Assembly (NCBI GenBank): GCA_913052275.1
Contig: CAJXDX010000072.1
Coordinates: forward strand, 1-8,189
Length of the DNA: 8,189 bases
Direction: 5' to 3'
Source of the DNA: an uncultured Pseudomonadota bacterium
GTDB taxonomy: Bacteria > SAR324 > NAC60-12
The notes under the pieces: model-generated
Databases searched by the model: none
Seen by the model: only the letters and a program-made list of their open reading frames with translations
What the model was told of the DNA's origin: nothing
In this document: positions 1 through 5,947 of the stretch, piece after piece
Layout: each line of letters opens with the position of its first letter
Numbering within the stretch: the first letter of the stretch is position 1
Translations under genes and position numbers: made by a program

Positions 1-51
1 TTGATTGAGTTAGAAAAGCATCTATTAAAAGACAAATTATTGAATAACTAA
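1..51 (+). CDS. Possible 3' end of a plus-strand gene running in from the left edge (partial)
   Basis: Frame 1 is open from the first base to a TAA at 49-51 and reads as 16 residues rich in Leu, Lys and Glu (LIELEKHLLKDKLLNN), like the end of an amphipathic or coiled-coil helix. Nothing beyond this can be seen, and an open run this short in AT-rich DNA can arise by chance. The 86 bases that follow, up to the isomerase remnant, are very AT-rich and show no other feature. Confidence 0.2.
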   Translation: MIELEKHLLKDKLLNN

Positions 52-137
52 ATATTTAATCATGTACATTTTGTTTTTTAATGATTTCATAGAAAAAGAA
101 TTTAAATTTTTTTAAGGAAATTGGAAAGAAAGGGGGG

Positions 138-302
138 CTATGCAGTTTTGAATTCCTTCAGCCATTTTATGCCCTGTTCGGCTGGATGGTCAGCATCAGC
201 AGCTCTTGGACGATATTCTGCACCAAATAGTCCGGAGTAGCCCAACTGCCTGAATTTATTAAGAAGCCATGGATAGTTCAGCTCTCCCTGGTCCGGCTCA
301 CT
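138..302 (-). pseudogene. C-terminal remnant of a hydroxypyruvate isomerase-like TIM-barrel isomerase
   Basis: Read on the minus strand from 302 to the TAG at 138-140, 54 codons give SEPDQGELNYPWLL, then GYSGLFGAEYRPRA, then GIKWLKEFKTA. This matches the C-terminal segment of the hydroxypyruvate isomerase (Hyi) and related xylose-isomerase-like TIM-barrel family: the EP-x-x-GE-(I/L)-NY motif before the last barrel strand, the G-(W/F)-x-G-x-EY-(R/K)-P strand, and a closing helix with a conserved Gly-x-x-Trp-Leu. The expected preceding residues (Q-I-A-D-x-P-G-R) are absent. Upstream the same frame gives unrelated residues and then a TAA a few codons back, with no start codon. Roughly four fifths of the gene is missing, so this is a 3' stump left by a deletion or rearrangement with a junction near 303. 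The family assignment rests on motif memory; the truncation is visible directly. Confidence 0.72.
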
Positions 303-333
303 TAATTTTAATAAGACATTGAATAATTATATA

Positions 334-462
334 TTAATTCAAAAAATCTAAATATATCAGCTTAGCTGATTTTTTGAGCAGCAGATAGCCCACAATCCAG
401 ACCCAGCAAGAGCTAATCAAAACCAAGTAATAAGATCGTAGTTTGTTTTGCAGTGGAAACAT
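334..462 (-). CDS. Possible 42-residue single-span membrane protein downstream of the transporter
   Basis: An ATG at 460-462 lies 4 bases after the transporter's TAA and opens a 42-codon frame ending at 334. The product has a short N-terminus with basic residues, a hydrophobic stretch at about residues 11-29 (YYLVLISSCWVWIVGYLLL), and a KKSAK cluster, a layout consistent with one membrane span. The tight spacing would allow translational coupling to the transporter. Against this, the hairpin at 356-375 falls inside the frame, no Shine-Dalgarno is evident, and I recognise no family. It may be chance. Confidence 0.2.
   Translation of the reverse strand: MFPLQNKLRSYYLVLISSCWVWIVGYLLLKKSAKLIYLDFLN
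341..375. terminator. Hairpin with flanking A- and T-tracts, candidate bidirectional terminator
   Basis: ATCAGC (356-361), loop TTA, GCTGAT (365-370) form a perfect 6-bp stem. On the plus strand it runs directly into TTTTT (371-375). Outside it, AAAAAATC (341-348) is complementary to GATTTTTT (368-375), so a minus-strand transcript also ends in a T-rich tail. It lies 92 bases beyond the transporter stop and is likely the end of that transcript. It may also stop transcription arriving from the left. The stem is short and the minus-strand T-run is displaced, so efficiency is uncertain. Confidence 0.5.
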
Positions 463-466
463 ATGC

Positions 467-1426
467 TTACCTGTTCCTGGGCATTGGCCTTGAAAGGACA
501 TTTCTCCTACCCTGGACTGCTTCACTGAAAACTACGAAAAGTCCGGCACCCGCAATAAGCACTATTCCTAGCCAGGTCCTGTAATCAGGCCAGTCTCCAA
601 AAATGCTGACGCTCCAGAAAATAGATAAAGGAAGGGCAATATATTCAAAGGGGGCTATAAGTCCCGCTTTAGAGACGCGATATGCATGGCTGATAAAATA
701 TGCTCCCAGGCAGCTTAAGAATCCTATTCCGAACATAATCAAAAAGTCCTTCCATGAAGGTATTGTCCAGCTCCTCAACAGATAATAAAGCGTCGAATTT
801 GCAGGATCAGCTAATTGACCTTTTCCAAAAAACAAACCGAACAGGCCGCTGATGACAAGAAGATTTATCTGAATGTAGAATACCATGGTTGAGGCCTTTT
901 CTTTTTCTCCCATTTTGCGTGTTGTTATCTGCACGAGTGCATATGCAAGGGCAGCTCCCAGCGGCAGCAGGCTGGCTGGATTGAAACTACCAAAGCCCGG
1001 CCTCATTATGATTATTACCCCTGCCAGTCCTGCCAATACTGCGGCCCAGCTGCGCAATTCAACTTTTTCTCCAATAAATATTACTGATAATGCAGTTATC
1101 AGCAGAGGCGCAATAAAGAAGATTGATACTGATTCAGCAAGTGAGATCGTTACAAGGGAAGTGAAAAAGCAAAGATTGGCAATAACTATTCCAAAACCTC
1201 TTAACAGATGCAGCCCCAGTCGGTTCGTAAAAATGAATCTGAAACCGCCATCTCCAGGTCCGAAAATAATAAATGTAAAAATGATTCCTACCATTGAGCG
1301 TGTAAAAACTATCTGGTGCAGGGCATAATCACCACTGATAAACTTTATCCCCATATCATTTGTGGTGAATGAGAATTGGGCGAGGATAATACACGCGATT
1401 CCTATGATCTTTTTATCAAAATTCAT
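467..1426 (-). CDS. EamA/DMT-family transporter, ten predicted membrane helices
   Basis: This 319-residue inner-membrane protein has the duplicated EamA layout of the drug/metabolite transporter superfamily. The first five-helix repeat is about residues 8-142. It ends in the family hallmark: a helix, GEK (119-121), a Trp-containing turn, the helix AVLAGLAGVIIIM, and MRPG (141-144). The second repeat is about residues 153-301, with an APFEY (258-262) helix and a closing GIVLIAGAGLFVVF helix. A basic tail (GRRN, RPMPRNR) follows and is probably cytoplasmic. Length is normal for the family (about 290-310) and no frame damage is seen. DMT proteins export or import amino acids, nucleotides or other metabolites, and the substrate cannot be read from sequence. 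The ATG at 1424-1426 is followed by a normal first helix, but no Shine-Dalgarno or strong promoter stands out upstream. It sits alone between decayed regions. Confidence 0.93.
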   Translation of the reverse strand: MNFDKKIIGIACIILAQFSFTTNDMGIKFISGDYALHQIVFTRSMVGIIFTFIIFGPGDGGFRFIFTNRLGLHLLRGFGIVIANLCFFTSLVTISLAESVSIFFIAPLLITALSVIFIGEKVELRSWAAVLAGLAGVIIIMRPGFGSFNPASLLPLGAALAYALVQITTRKMGEKEKASTMVFYIQINLLVISGLFGLFFGKGQLADPANSTLYYLLRSWTIPSWKDFLIMFGIGFLSCLGAYFISHAYRVSKAGLIAPFEYIALPLSIFWSVSIFGDWPDYRTWLGIVLIAGAGLFVVFSEAVQGRRNVLSRPMPRNR

Positions 1427-1855
1427 TGTGATTCAACAATTGCATTTATAATTGCACAAAAGAACTAAACTCATGCACTCAGATGAATGACAAATACATA
1501 CTACTTTGGCTGTATATTAGGGCCCAGGGCCAATTGGTCTGTGATTAATTCAAGGCAGGAAAAGTCATTTATCCAAAGGAAGGCTGATCTATACTGAGTT
1601 TGTCTAATATTATATATTGCGGTATTCGGATCAATTAGTGAATAAAAACTACTCCCCAGGCTAAAAATTTTAAAGTATTTAAATTATGGTTGTCAATATC
1701 TGGTGGAAGGTTGCTCAAGGTTGTCTGTTTGTGGATGATGCAGGATAGAAAAACAAATACCTGAAACCGGTGAAATTATTTAGCAGGTGAAGTTGGACCT
1801 GATAAAAATCCGTGTGTCTTAAACAAACTTTGACACAGATCGAGGTAAAATTAGA
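1427..1855. other. Gene-free AT-rich stretch
   Basis: No start-to-stop frame of convincing protein character is present on either strand. The longest open run is on the minus strand from 1683 to a TAG at 1501-1503, 60 codons without an ATG and with weak codon-position bias. A short GC palindrome (GGCCC-A-GGGCC) lies at about 1520-1531. The first part must carry the transporter's promoter and leader, but I see no -35/-10 pair good enough to call. No RNA gene is recognised. Confidence 0.5.
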
Positions 1856-1874
1856 TTAAAGATTCTCCTGATGT

Positions 1875-2179
1875 TTAAAAGGTGCAATTTGATAATTTAT
1901 TGTATGCAATTTTTGCAGGACAGGAAAGTGCAGTTTCATCTTTGCCAGGCTGATTTGCGAAAAGATGAATCCCAAGAAAATCACTGAGCAGAGTGAGTAA
2001 AATTTCAAGTCCTTCATTTTCAGTAACAAGGCTTGCCTAAAAGGCTTCTCCCGGACATGTCACGTTCCCAGCTGTCCTGCAGATTTCCATGCAGACGAAC
2101 TGTTCCTCCTGATTCCTCAATAACAATTTTCTGAAGACTTTGCTGCTCCAGGAAATCAATCAAACTGGATTTATGTCAT
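1875..2179 (-). pseudogene. Frameshifted small gene directly behind obg (about 100 codons), family unknown
   Basis: An ATG at 2177-2179 starts 4 bases after the obg stop but meets TAA after two codons. If one base near 2173 is skipped, the frame continues as MTKSSLIDFLEQQSLQKI, then a Glu- and Gly-rich strand-like segment, to SWERDMSGRSLLGK. That frame ends at TGA 2020-2022. A second one-base shift within about 2023-2036 enters a frame reading ASLVTENEGLEILLTLLSDF, then LGIHLFANQPGKDETA, ending at TAA 1875-1877. Both pieces show the purine-first codon pattern of real coding DNA, and together they make one plausible globular protein. The simplest reading is a decayed gene that was co-transcribed with obg. 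I do not recognise the family. A competing frame at 1856-2017 encodes a signal-peptide-like 53-residue ORF. Sequencing errors are another explanation for the two shifts. Confidence 0.42.
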
Positions 2180-2183
2180 TCCA

Positions 2184-3254
2184 TCAGTCATCCCAGATTG
2201 AGTTTGGCGCAGCTGTATCAGAATTAAAATTTCCAAAAGTCTGATGTTCACGCTGACGTTCATTTTTTACCACTTCTGCCAGAAAATGCAGCAGTTCCTT
2301 AATACCCTCACCACTTACTGAAGAAACTCGAAAGACTGTCTCTCCAGCAGATTCAAGCTGCCGCTGTAGTTTATCAAGCGGTTCAAGCTCTGTCACAGAG
2401 TCAAGTTTAGTGAAGGCAACGGCGCGTGCTTTCTGTAACATCCCTGCTGAAAAAAGCTCAAGTTCCTTAATCAGAGTTTTGTATTCCTCTTCCGGAGGAT
2501 TTTCGGAAAACCCTGAAACATCGAGGAGCAGCAGCAAACTGGCGGTGCGTTCAATGTGACGCAGAAACCGATCTCCTAGCCCTCTGCCGTCATGTGCTCC
2601 CTCGATGATGCCCGGAATATCGGCAATTACAAACGGATCGGAACTCTCAGGCTTAACAACTCCAAGCTGTGGTACAAGCGTAGTGAAAGGGTAATCGGCT
2701 ATTTTTGGACGAGCATGCGATACCCTGCTTATCAGTGTGGATTTGCCGGCGTTCGGAAAACCAACCAGGCCAACATCAGCCATCAGTTTCAGATCAAGCC
2801 TTACCCAGCATTCAGTTCCCGGTTCCCCCGGCTGGTGATAATCGGGTGTACGATTTGTGGCAGTCTTGAAACGAGCATTTCCCCGTCCTCCGCGACCTCC
2901 AGTGAAAACAAGATAGTCCTTTTTTTCAATTACTTCCTGCAGAACTTCCCCGGTTTCATCAAATTTGGCCACTGTACCCAACGGTACAGGTATGCGCAGG
3001 TCTTTACCGTTACGTCCATGTTTATCGCTTCCTCCTCCGTTTTTCCCGTTTTCCGCATGCTGATGCTGCTGAAATGAAAGATCCAGCAGAGTATTTTTGC
3101 TGTTGTCCCCAACCAGAAAAACATCTCCGCCTTTGCCTCCGTCTCCGCCGTCAGGACCTCCCTGGGGAATATATTTTTCCCTCCTGAATGACGTGCATCC
3201 GGAACCTCCATTTCCGGAACGGACATGAATTTTAACCGAATCTACGAATTTCAT
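2184..3254 (-). CDS. obg: Obg/CgtA family GTPase (50S ribosome assembly and growth control)
   Basis: Obg is an essential P-loop GTPase that binds the large ribosomal subunit during late assembly and links GTP/(p)ppGpp levels to growth. The 356-residue product has the glycine-rich Obg fold at residues 1-158 (GNGGSGCTSFRREKY, PDGGDGGKGGDV, TGGRGGRGNARF). The G domain follows from about residue 159: G1 GFPNAGKS (165-172), switch I ADYPFTT (186-192), G3 DIPG (212-215) and G5-like SSVSGEGI (311-318). The G4 motif is TKLD (282-285) rather than the usual NKxD. The C-terminus is a short acidic tail without a full OCT domain, which is common outside some Gram-positive and proteobacterial clades. The start ATG gives the canonical MKFVDSVKI N-terminus but has no clear Shine-Dalgarno. 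rplU and rpmA, frequent neighbours, are absent here. apaG diverges upstream and a decayed frame follows. Confidence 0.98.
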   Translation of the reverse strand: MKFVDSVKIHVRSGNGGSGCTSFRREKYIPQGGPDGGDGGKGGDVFLVGDNSKNTLLDLSFQQHQHAENGKNGGGSDKHGRNGKDLRIPVPLGTVAKFDETGEVLQEVIEKKDYLVFTGGRGGRGNARFKTATNRTPDYHQPGEPGTECWVRLDLKLMADVGLVGFPNAGKSTLISRVSHARPKIADYPFTTLVPQLGVVKPESSDPFVIADIPGIIEGAHDGRGLGDRFLRHIERTASLLLLLDVSGFSENPPEEEYKTLIKELELFSAGMLQKARAVAFTKLDSVTELEPLDKLQRQLESAGETVFRVSSVSGEGIKELLHFLAEVVKNERQREHQTFGNFNSDTAAPNSIWDD

Positions 3255-3378
3255 GCTTTTAAAGGAAAAGAGTGGTTACAGATTCAGAATGGAAGCTTCA
3301 ACTGAATGTTATAATTTTATCCGATGTTTGTCCGTGGGGCAAGCCAAGTACATTTAGTCTATACACACAATTTTATCT

Positions 3379-3407
3379 TTGCCATTTCCTGTAAATGCAT
3401 ATATAAC
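3379..3407 (+). promoter_or_regulatory. Sigma-70-type promoter for apaG
   Basis: TTGCCA (3379-3384) and TATAAC (3402-3407) are each 5 of 6 matches to the housekeeping consensus and are separated by exactly 17 bp. The predicted start near 3414 leaves a leader of about 40 bases before the apaG ATG at 3455, with AGGAA at 3446-3450 as ribosome binding site. Confidence 0.62.
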
Positions 3408-3454
3408 TCGAATACAACAGGTGCAAGCAGTTGTTTTGTTTTATCAGGAAAACC

Positions 3455-3838
3455 ATGGAAGAAACTATCACAGAAGGAATTCGGGTTCAGGTTGAATCAT
3501 TTTACCTGGACGCCCACTCTACTCCTGAGGATAATCGATATGTCTTTGCTTACCATATACGTTTAAAAAACCTCAGTCAGCGTACGGTTCAGCTTATGCG
3601 GCGTCACTGGATTATCACTGACAGCAGCGGTGAGATTAATGAAGTGAAAGGGGATGGTGTGGTCGGTGATCAACCTGTTTTAGCGCCTGATGAAGAATAT
3701 GAATATACCAGCGGTTCCCATCTCAAATCTCCAGTTGGAACAATGCAGGGGACATATCAGATGACATCAACAGATGGAGAAGAATTCGAAGTGACAATTC
3801 CCTGCTTTACACTGGCTGTACCTGGAAAGATTAATTGA
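3455..3838 (+). CDS. apaG: ApaG domain protein
   Basis: ApaG is a small single-domain protein with a fibronectin-III-like beta sandwich. Family annotation links it to Co2+/Mg2+ resistance in enterobacteria, but its biochemical role is poorly settled. The 127-residue product has all family landmarks: HWIITDSSG (51-59), GVVGDQPVL (68-76), YTSG (84-87), GTMQGTYQM (95-103) and the C-terminal IPCFTL strand (115-120). I start it at the ATG at 3455, not the in-frame TTG at 3431. The ATG gives the family's usual length of about 125, is preceded by AGGAA, and removes an unlike Phe/Cys-rich extension. It is not beside ksgA or apaH, its usual enterobacterial partners. It converges on the Smr gene with 6 bp between the two stop codons, and no terminator hairpin is visible there. 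Confidence 0.95.
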   Translation: MEETITEGIRVQVESFYLDAHSTPEDNRYVFAYHIRLKNLSQRTVQLMRRHWIITDSSGEINEVKGDGVVGDQPVLAPDEEYEYTSGSHLKSPVGTMQGTYQMTSTDGEEFEVTIPCFTLAVPGKIN

Positions 3839-3844
3839 AGGCTA

Positions 3845-4297
3845 CTATTTAAAATTCAGCCAGATCGCGCCTGAACCGCCAAAGCGAGGCGGAGCTTCCT
3901 GAAAATCACTTAAGTAAGCGTCGCCGTTTCGTTCGAGCCAGAGCCTTACTTCTCTTTTTAGTACAGGAGCATTTTCAGCAGAATGGTGACCTTTTCCGGT
4001 GATAATCAATGCTGAACGAAAATTTTTCTGATAGCAGTCGATGACAAATTTTTGCACCATCTTAATGGCCTCATCCCTTGTTTTACCATGCAGGTCGATT
4101 TCATCGTCAGGTCTTTTAACCGAATCACGGGCTGAGGATCTGGTTTTTTTACTCGAAGTTTGTTCAGTAGTTTGGTCAGGCGGGGGTTCTTTGTCAGGCA
4201 CGTCTTTGACGTTGTCAAAGATTTGCTTCATCAGAGCATCATTCTGATCCGATTCTTCAAAAATGAGACTGGATGGAGTTGAGCTTTTCCTGCCCAT
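3845..4297 (-). CDS. Smr-domain protein (putative nuclease/DNA- or RNA-binding)
   Basis: The 150-residue product has a polar, probably disordered N-terminus (residues 1-62, rich in Ser, Asp, Pro and Lys) and a complete Smr domain at about 65-150. Visible motifs are DLHG (68-71) followed by the EA helix, TGKGHHS (100-106), REVRLWL (116-121) and GGSGAIWL (140-147). Smr domains occur at the end of MutS2 and as stand-alone proteins. Several have nicking or endonuclease activity, and the DLHG and (T/G)GKG motifs line the active site. This one is stand-alone with a short extension, like the YdaL/SmrA-type proteins, so a role in nucleic-acid processing is inferred from family only. GGTGG lies six bases before the ATG. 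It begins 12 bp after the exported protein's stop, so the two are probably co-transcribed. Confidence 0.93.
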   Translation of the reverse strand: MGRKSSTPSSLIFEESDQNDALMKQIFDNVKDVPDKEPPPDQTTEQTSSKKTRSSARDSVKRPDDEIDLHGKTRDEAIKMVQKFVIDCYQKNFRSALIITGKGHHSAENAPVLKREVRLWLERNGDAYLSDFQEAPPRFGGSGAIWLNFK

Positions 4298-4309
4298 TCT
4301 GCCACCTTT

Positions 4310-4918
4310 TCAGAAATAGTATCTTGCTGAAAACGCGTTATAGAATCCTTGCGATGCATTGCTGATGCCCTGTTGACTGTGCATACCAAGCTCTATTGAT
4401 ATTCCAAGATTAGGACTTCCACGGGGGAAAAACTCATTGCCTGAAAAAAATCTCAAGGCCGTACCCCGTTCGCTGCTTTTTGAAACTATGCCCAGGCCGG
4501 CGCCATAATAAAGGTCATTTGTACCTTCAACCATGAATACCTTTGAATATCTTAATTCAACGCCAAAAGTGTCCTGGGAACCGGAATTGTATCCAACCAG
4601 CAGTTCAGCGGAATCGTCTGAACTTAGCCAGTTTTTGACAGAGAGATTCTCTTCATTGCCGTTTGGACGGTAAAAAATTCCAAATCCTACCCTCCTGGCA
4701 AAACTCCTGGCAGAGGAATCAAATTCAATAATGTTCAGGTCAGCCCTGTCTATCTTCAATTCCTGTGAAGTAAGCTTTGATTCAAGATACAAAGTGTTTT
4801 CATCCATTAATCGGATTTTACCTTCCAGGGACTCACCGCTGTTAAGTCTTAACGTATCAGCACTTGCTGCAGACGCAAACAGAATTATTGTCAGAAAGAG
4901 AATTAAATATTTTTGCAT
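4310..4918 (-). CDS. Exported protein with predicted small outer-membrane beta-barrel
   Basis: I start this gene at the ATG at 4916-4918 because it gives a textbook signal peptide: Lys3, a hydrophobic core, and ASA ending at residue 20 before Asp21. The longer frame to 4999 adds 27 unlike residues. The 202-residue precursor has two parts. Residues 21-68 form a short beta-rich module (LNSGESLEGKI, TLYLES, LKIDRADLNIIEF), reminiscent of small Sm-like domains found near membrane proteins. Residues about 75-202 show alternating, aromatic-rich strands with Gly turns (ELLVGY, GVELRYSKVF, LYYGAGLGIV, ISIELGM) and end in SARYYF. A terminal Phe with an aromatic two residues back is the usual outer-membrane insertion signal. 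I do not recognise the family. It is the first gene of a pair with the Smr gene and diverges from lpxA. Confidence 0.75.
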   Translation of the reverse strand: MQKYLILFLTIILFASAASADTLRLNSGESLEGKIRLMDENTLYLESKLTSQELKIDRADLNIIEFDSSARSFARRVGFGIFYRPNGNEENLSVKNWLSSDDSAELLVGYNSGSQDTFGVELRYSKVFMVEGTNDLYYGAGLGIVSKSSERGTALRFFSGNEFFPRGSPNLGISIELGMHSQQGISNASQGFYNAFSARYYF

Positions 4919-5021
4919 GGTTCTTTGATATGATGATTTTGGTGCGTGCCTTGATTCAGCCTGATTTATGCAATTCGTGAACCTTAGTTTGACGTACATC
5001 AGGAGAAGTTGCTTAAGATTT

Positions 5022-5038
5022 GGTAAGCCGTTGTTACC
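5022..5038. promoter_or_regulatory. Short dyad in the divergent region before lpxA
   Basis: GGTAA (5022-5026) and TTACC (5034-5038) form a perfect 5-bp inverted repeat around a 7-base centre. It lies between the exported-protein gene and lpxA, just upstream of the proposed lpxA promoter. It could be an operator, but repeats of this size are common by chance. Confidence 0.2.
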
Positions 5039-5049
5039 GGAGTGTTTCC

Positions 5050-5079
5050 TTGACTTTAAGGGTTAATTCAACGCACAAT
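5050..5079 (+). promoter_or_regulatory. Weak candidate promoter for lpxA
   Basis: TTGACT (5050-5055) and CACAAT (5074-5079) are separated by 18 bp and match the sigma-70 consensus at 5 and 4 of 6 positions. Transcription would start about 60 bases before the lpxA ATG. No Shine-Dalgarno precedes that ATG. Confidence 0.35.
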
Positions 5080-5144
5080 GAATTGGATTAAAATACTTCA
5101 GTCATCTGAAAAAAGCTTAAAAAAACCATCACCTGTTTACACTT

Positions 5145-5921
5145 ATGAACAATATACATCCAACAGCAATCATTGATGAGGGAGCGGAACTAGGAAATGA
5201 TCTGTCAATCGGACCATATTGCCGGGTTGGTGCAGAAGTTAAACTCGGTGATGGATGCCACCTGAAATCCCACGTGGTTCTGGATGGACCCAGCACAATT
5301 GGTTCTGAAAACATTTTCTTCCCTTTTTCATTCATAGGCGGGGAACCACAGGATTTAAAATACAATCAGGAAAAAACCCAGCTGATAGTCGGCAGCAAAA
5401 ACACATTTCGTGAAGGTGTATCAGTCCACCGCGGTACAGCCGGGGGAGGAGGTGAAACTGTAATCGGTGACGGTAATCTGCTGATGGGCTACGTACATGT
5501 TGCCCACGACTGCAGGATAGGCAACCACAATATACTGGCAAACTATACAGGTCTCAGCGGCCATGTTACTGTGGATGACCATGTTACATTAGGCGGACAA
5601 AATGGAGTGGCGCAATTCCTAAGGATAGGTTCCTACGTCTACACAGGGGCAGGTTCTCTAATTGACCGCAATGTTCCACCCTACTCCACAGGATATGGAA
5701 ACCGCTTTGAAGTGAAAGGAGTAAATATTGTCGGCTTGAAACGTCAGAAATTCAGCCGGGAAATAATTGCAGAAATCCTCGAAACCCATAGAATTTACTA
5801 TCGTTCAGAACTAAAAAATGATGAGGCGCTGCGAGTGATTGAAGAAACATTCGGGGAAAGCGATGCTGTTCGTACATTTCTTGATTTTATTTATTCTGTG
5901 GAAACTAGCGGTAAACACTGA
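5145..5921 (+). CDS. lpxA: UDP-N-acetylglucosamine O-acyltransferase (lipid A synthesis, first step)
   Basis: LpxA transfers a 3-hydroxyacyl chain from acyl carrier protein to the 3-position of UDP-GlcNAc in the cytoplasm, committing it to lipid A. The 258-residue product (family about 260) has the left-handed beta-helix of imperfect hexapeptides (IHPTAII, LSIGPY, LGDGCHL, TVIGDG) through about residue 180 and the helical C-terminal domain. Numbering runs four behind E. coli. Catalytic His125 corresponds to H121 in HVAHDC, with K72, H118, D122 and H140 also kept. The ends PPY and GVNIVGLKR are typical. Several usual residues differ: the H160 equivalent is Ala156 (GVAQF), the acyl-ruler G173 is Ala169, E200 is Val196 and R205 is Gln201. 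These may alter acyl or sugar choice, which is inference. No lpxD, fabZ or lpxB adjoins. The next gene follows after 26 bp. Confidence 0.95.
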   Translation: MNNIHPTAIIDEGAELGNDLSIGPYCRVGAEVKLGDGCHLKSHVVLDGPSTIGSENIFFPFSFIGGEPQDLKYNQEKTQLIVGSKNTFREGVSVHRGTAGGGGETVIGDGNLLMGYVHVAHDCRIGNHNILANYTGLSGHVTVDDHVTLGGQNGVAQFLRIGSYVYTGAGSLIDRNVPPYSTGYGNRFEVKGVNIVGLKRQKFSREIIAEILETHRIYYRSELKNDEALRVIEETFGESDAVRTFLDFIYSVETSGKH

Positions 5922-5947
5922 GTATAAAGGCAAAACAGGGAGTTTAA

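Noticed and set aside
885..1328. A 147-codon plus-strand open frame
   Set aside because: It lies wholly inside the transporter gene on the other strand, and its product has no family character. It is an antisense shadow.
1436..1910. Similar AATTGCA-type words at about 1438-1457 and 1879-1909, considered as ends of a small mobile element
   Set aside because: The words are short and AT-rich, their spacing differs, there is no flanking target duplication, and no transposase lies between them.
2592..3077. A 161-codon plus-strand open frame
   Set aside because: It is fully inside obg, whose motifs are unmistakable.
3255..3378. Promoter for obg on the minus strand
   Set aside because: TATAAC-like and TTGCCC-like words exist, but their spacings are about 15 or 23 bp, too poor to call.
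3431..3454. Upstream TTG start for apaG
   Set aside because: It would add eight residues unlike the family and sits upstream of the AGGAA site that serves the ATG at 3455.
3839..3844. A bidirectional terminator between apaG and the Smr gene
   Set aside because: Only 6 bp separate the stops and I could find no inverted repeat with a T-run spanning them.
4919..4999. Longer start for the exported protein
   Set aside because: It would bury the signal peptide behind 27 polar residues. The ATG at 4916-4918 puts the signal peptide at the N-terminus.
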